From NCBI GenBank assembly GCA_018907035.1, contig JACCIC010000036.1:947001-1011000 (forward strand): DNA of 64,000 bases. Reading direction: 5' to 3'. How positions within the stretch are numbered: position 1 is the first letter of the stretch; each line of letters begins with the position of its first letter. The notes under the pieces are model-generated. The model was given only the letters and a program-made list of their open reading frames with translations. It was not told the DNA's origin and searched no databases. The DNA is from Sycobia sp. Sy_11 (taxonomy: Eukaryota; Arthropoda; Insecta; Hymenoptera; Epichrysomallidae). Shown in pieces: positions 59,151 through 64,000 of the stretch. Both the position numbers and the translations under genes were made by a program.

Positions 59151-60061
59151 TTAGGTTACTTTTTGTATGGCATCAGTTAAAGCTCTTGGTTCTGGTTTTT
59201 CAGCAATCGCATCTACATGAATTCCATTGCTTAATAAAGCTTCTTCTGTTACAGGACCAATAGCAATAATTTTAAAATTTTCTAATACATTTTTCTGATT
59301 TTTCAAAACACTAAGCATATTATCTACAATTGAAGGGCTAAAAAAAACTAATATATGTGGTGACTGTTTTAATGTTTCATTTAAAGCTTTTTCTAAATAC
59401 TCATGAGCTTTGGTTTTATAAACAATAATTTTCTTCACATTAATATTTTCTTTTGCTAAGAGTTCAGTTATTGTATTCCGTGCAATATTACTGCATGGTA
59501 ATAATAAAGACTTCTTAGATTTTTCTTTTTTTGAATTTATAATAAAACTTGCAAGATTTCTTGCATTTCCAGAGCTAGTGCCTTTAATGTTAACCAACCC
59601 AACTTGTTCTCTTGCAACCATTTCTGTTGTTGGACCAATGCAGAAAGTTGGTAGTTTTAGCCATGATTCCATGCAAAAAGGTTGCTGTGCTTTTATCATA
59701 GCTATTGCTATAGCTGCTCGTGGACTTGTTAAAATTAAACCTAGAATCATTCGTAGTTTATGTCATTATAATATCAAATACAATTCAATAATTTTAATAA
59801 TACATACAGTATAATCAAATTCATAGATTTATAAAAAAAATATATAAATTTAATAAAAAACTACACTTTACCTTCATAGGAATCTGAATTGAGCAAATGA
59901 GTCCTTAATTCATCTAAATTGATAAAATCGAAATCTATGACTTGCAAAATGTCGCATTTAAATCCTTCTTTTAAAAGAAACGTTTTATACTGATTTTCTT
60001 TATTATCTAATTCACCGGAAGCTCCCATACATAAAAGTACTTTTTTTGTACTTATTGACAT
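59151..60061 (-). CDS. UROS: Uroporphyrinogen-III synthase
   Basis: Two exons (59872-60061, 59151-59740) give 259 residues, the usual length. The enzyme closes hydroxymethylbilane to uroporphyrinogen III with inversion of ring D, the fourth step of haem synthesis, in the cytosol. The N-terminal lobe has QYKTFLLKEGFKCDILQVID; the middle has LILTSPRAAIAIA and FCIGPTTEMVAREQVG; the C-terminal lobe has HILVFFSPSIVDNML and KIIAIGPVTEEALLSNGI, all typical HemD-fold segments. It ends AIQKVT at a TAA at 59151. The intron of 131 bases is GT-AG. The next gene, SRP14, is on the same strand 1.3 kb upstream. Confidence 0.93.
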
Positions 60062-61362
60062 TTCTTTTTAATATTTGTAACAGAATCTATATTATATTCT
60101 AGTTTTCATTACTGTGATTATTGCATATGCAATTAGCATGACAGTTACCTACGTCATGAACTTTTTCATGCTTATCTTTATATAAGGTTAAGGATATATC
60201 ATATTTATATAAAAATTATATTAGCTTCTTCAAAATTTAATATGTTGTTAATAAAATTAACAAATATTTTTGTCGTTTTTACAGTTTTTATAAAAGAATA
60301 TAATTGTAATTATATAATGACAGTCAGATATTTATAACCATCGCTATAAAATAAGAAATAAAAAGTGCTACTAAAAATAAAAATAATTTAAAAATCAAAT
60401 CAAAATTAAAATAGATCTATATCCTAAGTTAACACCAGTTAACATGTTAACAAAAGACAACCTGACTGCTCCCATTGTCCCACCACGTAAATTGACCGTA
60501 TTTTCGTTTTGTTGTCCGACGTTTCGAACCACTTTGGTTCAATCTGGTTCAATCAGGTTCAATTTCAGAAACTAATATATAATTATAATTAATATAATTA
60601 ATGTTAATAAAATGGAAAAAATAATCTGTACAAAATTTTAGCAAGATTTATGGGATATTTTTCAAAAGTTATAGTAATGTTGGTGTAAGCTCTTTTAACA
60701 TTTATACAGTAATAAATAAATATCTTAGAAATAGATATATCTTTAATATTTAACGATCTAGAAATATTATGTACAATATTGCATAAAAAGAAATCAGAAA
60801 TATAATTTATTTTTTAGCAAGTATGGAAACATGGAATCTCCATATATACTGACTATGGATAAAGAAAACGTACACCGTGTCTACGAGGGCGCCACTGTAT
60901 CAAAACAAAATTAGCAGCCACGGGGGCTCGGATAGTAAGTGTAGTATATATTGTACTGTTCATTGTATGTAAAGTGAACTAGTATTTTCAATTAAAAACT
61001 AGTTGTTTATATTTAAACTATTTATTTAAATGTTGTACTATATTTTATAAACTCATAGCATATTAAAAAACAGAATAAATGTGATATAATTGTTTTTTTA
61101 ATGTTTTAATTAAACACAAACTGTTCATATTATATTTAAATGACCAATAAGGAATATACAAAAAAATAATTTATAATTAATAAATAATAGTATTTAAATT
61201 AATTTATTATAATATTTTTGTATCAATGTATTTTATTAAAAAGTAAAACAGAATCAATACTGTGATTATCTATCTTCATTAGGAAATTTGTGTTTTACAT
61301 AAACATTTATATTATTAGCATAAACAACTTTAAGATTAAAAAAAATCCAAAACAAATAATTT
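60062..61362. other. Intergenic region between UROS and SRP14
   Basis: No gene is seen. Three near-perfect copies of the 10-mer TGGTTCAATC lie in tandem at about 60534-60563. A CpG-containing patch with GGGCGCCACTG lies near 60890. The region must hold the UROS promoter and the SRP14 3' end. Confidence 0.45.
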
Positions 61363-62159
61363 TTAATGAGCTTTTGGTTTTGCTGATTTCACCTTCTTTA
61401 ACTTTTTTAATCCATTCATGTTAGTTTTCAACAAATTCCAATATGCAAGTTGAAATTTATTTACATCTTTCGAATGTATCTGAAATCAAAAACAATTTGT
61501 TTATGTTTTAAAATACAATATAATATTTAAATACAGTTGTACAACACTTAGTTATCAAATCGAATATATCTTCATATCAAAAACAAAGTAATTTATATTT
61601 AAATTTTATTTTATTTTAAAGGAGAAGTAATAATATATGGTTACTAATTTTAAACGTAAAATTAATAAAGTATTACTGATATTATGTTGAAATTATTTTA
61701 AAAAAAATTCTTTTTTTCTATTTTTCTATAATGAAATTTTTCTATTATGTTAATTAAAAATGTCATATTTACTTACAATTGTTGAAAGTTTATTTGAACT
61801 AAGTTTGGCTCTAACTAAACATAAATATTCTGTAGGTGGTGGAAGAGGTGGCCTGCCTTTTCTTGGTTCTGGTTTATTATGACCATTGACTATATAAATT
61901 GTTTCAATTTATTTAGATAACTTTAACTAAATTTGCTTTCAGAATCATGTGATTATTTATTAAATTTATTAATTTAATTTAACCTTACATCTTTTTATTG
62001 TGAGTGATACAGATCCAGCTAATCGTGACTTCTCAAATAGTTTGTTAAGCTCTACTAAAAACTAAAAAAAAATGAAAATATTAATAACATTTTTCTTCAT
62101 TTTTTAAGATACTATTTCTTCAACTACAAAATTACCGCATCATTATCTAGCACAACCAT
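61363..62159 (-). CDS. SRP14: Signal recognition particle 14 kDa protein
   Basis: Four exons (62136-62159, 61989-62061, 61777-61889, 61363-61479) sum to 327 bases, 108 residues. SRP14 forms a heterodimer with SRP9 on the Alu domain of SRP RNA and slows translation until the ribosome docks at the ER. The start MVVLDNDAFLVELNKLFEKS, the strand with GSVSLTIKRFNG, YLCLVRAKLSSNKLSTI and KFQLAYWNLLKTNMNGLKK match the family along its whole length. It ends with a short Lys-rich tail (KKVKSAKPKAH) and lacks the Ala-rich extension of primates. The first exon encodes only eight residues. Confidence 0.92.
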
Positions 62160-62344
62160 TTTAATAGTGTAGCATATGTCTACAGGATTATTTATAGCTC
62201 GTTTGTTTGTCCTTAAACTATATATGTATACATAGACCCGCATGCATAGGTAGAGCCCATGGTAGAACCAGAGGTAGAACCAGATAGAACCAATATAAAG
62301 TCATGATCGTATGTACAGACAGGTACAGATCGGGAAACTCCGAT

Positions 62345-62795
62345 CGCGGGGTTAGGCCTCTTATTTGCGAAGGTTGTAATTCGTATGGTCGCCACACACC
62401 GTGCTCTGCAATTGGATAAAGTAAACCGTACGGGCGCAGTACCACAGTTGCTAATACTTATGCAAATTCAAGTAGAGCAAAAAAATAAAAAATAAATGTA
62501 AAATAAAGTAAACTTAATGCAACACAAGTAATTTATTAGTTAGTACTTATCTATCGAAGCAGCAAGTTATACTGATATACATTAATCCATAATTTTTAAA
62601 TGTTTTGATAAGAAAGAAATAGGCATAATGTCGAGCTACGCTGAAATTATAGATATTTTAGTCTATGATAAATACATTAAATAATTATTCTATATGTTCC
62701 ATAAATAATATAGGGCATAATTTTTATAAAATATAATAATAAAACTAATTCAAATAGAATTAAGTTTTATTAAATAAATAAATAAGTAAATACAC

Positions 62796-62796
<1 letters not shown>
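62345..62796 (+). repeat. Dispersed repeat B, copy 2
   Basis: It is the partner of 6975-7480 and starts less than 200 bases upstream of the SRP14 start. The two short minus-strand frames here (ending in YELQPSQIRG-like sequence) resemble the frame in copy 1, which reflects shared repeat sequence and not a gene. Confidence 0.75.
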
Positions 62797-62841
<45 letters not shown>

Positions 62842-62881
62842 CATATCATACCATATCATATCATATCATATCATATCATAC
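62797..62881. repeat. (TA)n followed by (TCATA)n microsatellites
   Basis: About 20 TA units (62797-62836) run into about seven copies of the pentamer TCATA (to 62881), with one interruption. Confidence 0.93.
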
Positions 62882-62885
62882 TACT

Positions 62886-63647
62886 TTATAAATACAAAGC
62901 GTATTTTTGTTCGTACACGATAAACAAAAAAGCTACTGAACCGATTGTTTTGAAATTTGACATATAGATTCTATATTATCTTCGGAAGGACATAGGCGAT
63001 TAGGCTATGTTTTTTATTGAAAATTGTTTTAATTTCATCAATAAATTAACGATTTTAACAGTAAGTTTCTCCAACGGCCACTAGATGGCATCTTAAAACA
63101 TGAACACAAACCCAAAGTAGTCCGCTTAAAGTATTAATACTAGGCCAACTCAGTTGAATGGTATATATCCAACTTTGAGATTCGTATCCTAAAGAAGGTG
63201 TGACGTGCATCGATATTATCTTATTTGTTCTTCAGGTTAATCTGACACTACTCTTACAGCTTATATCTTTTGATTTTTCTCCTTTCTCCGTCTTCTCTTA
63301 TAAAATGGTTGTATACCAAATTATACTGAACATACTTTGAGACGGCAAATTATGTTTTTGTTTTAATGCGTTATATTAACTTAAAAAATGGCATTGGCTA
63401 TGTTTTTTTTATCTGAACAAAAGAAATAATGGTCAAATAGGGGTTTTTTTTATCAAAACATCGAAACTATGTATATTATTGATTATATTATGAATATATA
63501 AAATATATTGTCACTTCTGCATAAAAAGGCAATATTCAGCATCCGCCTAAAAAATATGCTATTCGCAAACTATAATTTTGCTTTAATTTCAGTTGGAACC
63601 ACTAGTAAAATATTCACGGTATTGATTTGATAAAATGGAAATATACG

Positions 63648-63650
<3 letters not shown>
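62886..63650 (+). repeat. Dispersed repeats D and C, copy 2
   Basis: 62990-63105 matches 32615-32745 and 63108-63600 matches 18054-18550. The part before, with CTACTGAACCGATTG and TTTGACATATAG, resembles sequence common in insect dispersed elements. Since B, D and C lie side by side here, this locus may hold the longest copy of one composite element. Confidence 0.65.

Positions 63651-63691
<41 letters not shown>
63651..63691. repeat. (TA)n microsatellite
   Basis: About 20 TA units, followed by a short TTTA run. Confidence 0.95.
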
Positions 63692-63697
<6 letters not shown>

Positions 63698-63774
63698 TTA
63701 TTTATTTATTTTAAATACGTCTTCAACGGAGAGATATTATATTGGCGTGTACGAGCGGTTGAATACGATTATAC

Positions 63775-63886
63775 CCTTCCTGAAGAGAATGTGATTCTGG
63801 TTGCGAGGTGCTCCTCAAAAGACCAGCGGAGATAAGATCACCTTAGTTTTACACCTAGATTAAAATCTACCTTTCACGTTTAAACA
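63775..63886 (+). repeat. Gypsy LTR fragment with one stem-loop unit
   Basis: It matches the reverse complement of 8350-8455 (GTTGCGAGG, CTCCTCAAAAGACCAGC, ACACCTAGATTAAAATCTAC). It is the fifth trace of this family in the window. Confidence 0.8.
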
Positions 63887-64000
63887 GTGACGGATTAAAA
63901 GCATGCGAGGCCGGGGGCTCTGGGACAGATGAGGCCCCTTCAAGGGCCGCAAAAAACGCTCGATTAAAAACTATAGTAATAATTTTCTAAGTTGTGGAGT
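63887..64000 (+). mobile_element. Possible hAT-type transposon end
   Basis: CAGTGACGGATTAAAAGCAT interrupts the Gypsy LTR match. CAGTGNCGGATT is a familiar terminal inverted repeat start of hAT elements related to ZMYM-type hATs. The other end lies beyond the window, so the call rests on this one end. Confidence 0.45.

Overview
The window looks like an insect nuclear genome, most likely a hymenopteran such as an ant. The reasons are AT-rich DNA, short introns with GT-AG sites, insect-like orthologues, and mariner, Penelope, BEL/Pao, Ty3/Gypsy and R1-like retroelements. No marker pins down the species.

Six host genes can be assembled, each with an exon sum divisible by three. TRAPPC8 lies at the left end (578-5991, minus, 10 exons, 1436 aa). 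The other five cluster at 48.1-62.2 kb: a 12-finger C2H2 zinc-finger gene (plus, 656 aa), SDHD/CybS of respiratory complex II (minus, 195 aa), a FERM-domain gene related to Pez/PTPN14/PTPN21 that stops before any phosphatase domain (plus, 430 aa), uroporphyrinogen-III synthase of haem synthesis (minus, 259 aa), and SRP14 of the signal recognition particle (minus, 108 aa). They are ordinary housekeeping or regulatory genes and form no joint pathway.

From 6.6 to 47.4 kb the DNA is almost entirely nested mobile elements. In order: dispersed repeats; a decayed minus-strand Ty3/Gypsy element with a 1.54-kb 3' LTR (7982-9523); a 5' remnant of an R1-like non-LTR element; about 2.5 kb of plain AT-rich DNA; a second copy of the Gypsy family on the plus strand (18744-23831); a BEL/Pao element (23832-32614, minus) split by an R1-like element with a poly(A) tail; a purine-rich minisatellite; then two Penelope-like elements facing away from each other. 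Each Penelope copy is interrupted just before or within the GIY-YIG motif, one by an intact mariner (36291-37576) and one by a 3.4-kb LTR element with no recognisable pol. A solo Gypsy LTR of 1590 bp with a 4-bp target duplication (37992-39581) lies between the Penelope copies.

The least expected signals are in the Gypsy family. Its LTR carries a tandem array of stem-loops whose inner stems are conserved while the outer stems differ in sequence from unit to unit yet stay complementary. The copy at 8-13.7 kb also has a small third ORF after the integrase, starting on an ATGA overlap with the pol stop, that looks like a second retropepsin. Both deserve computation. No tRNA, rRNA or CRISPR array was seen.
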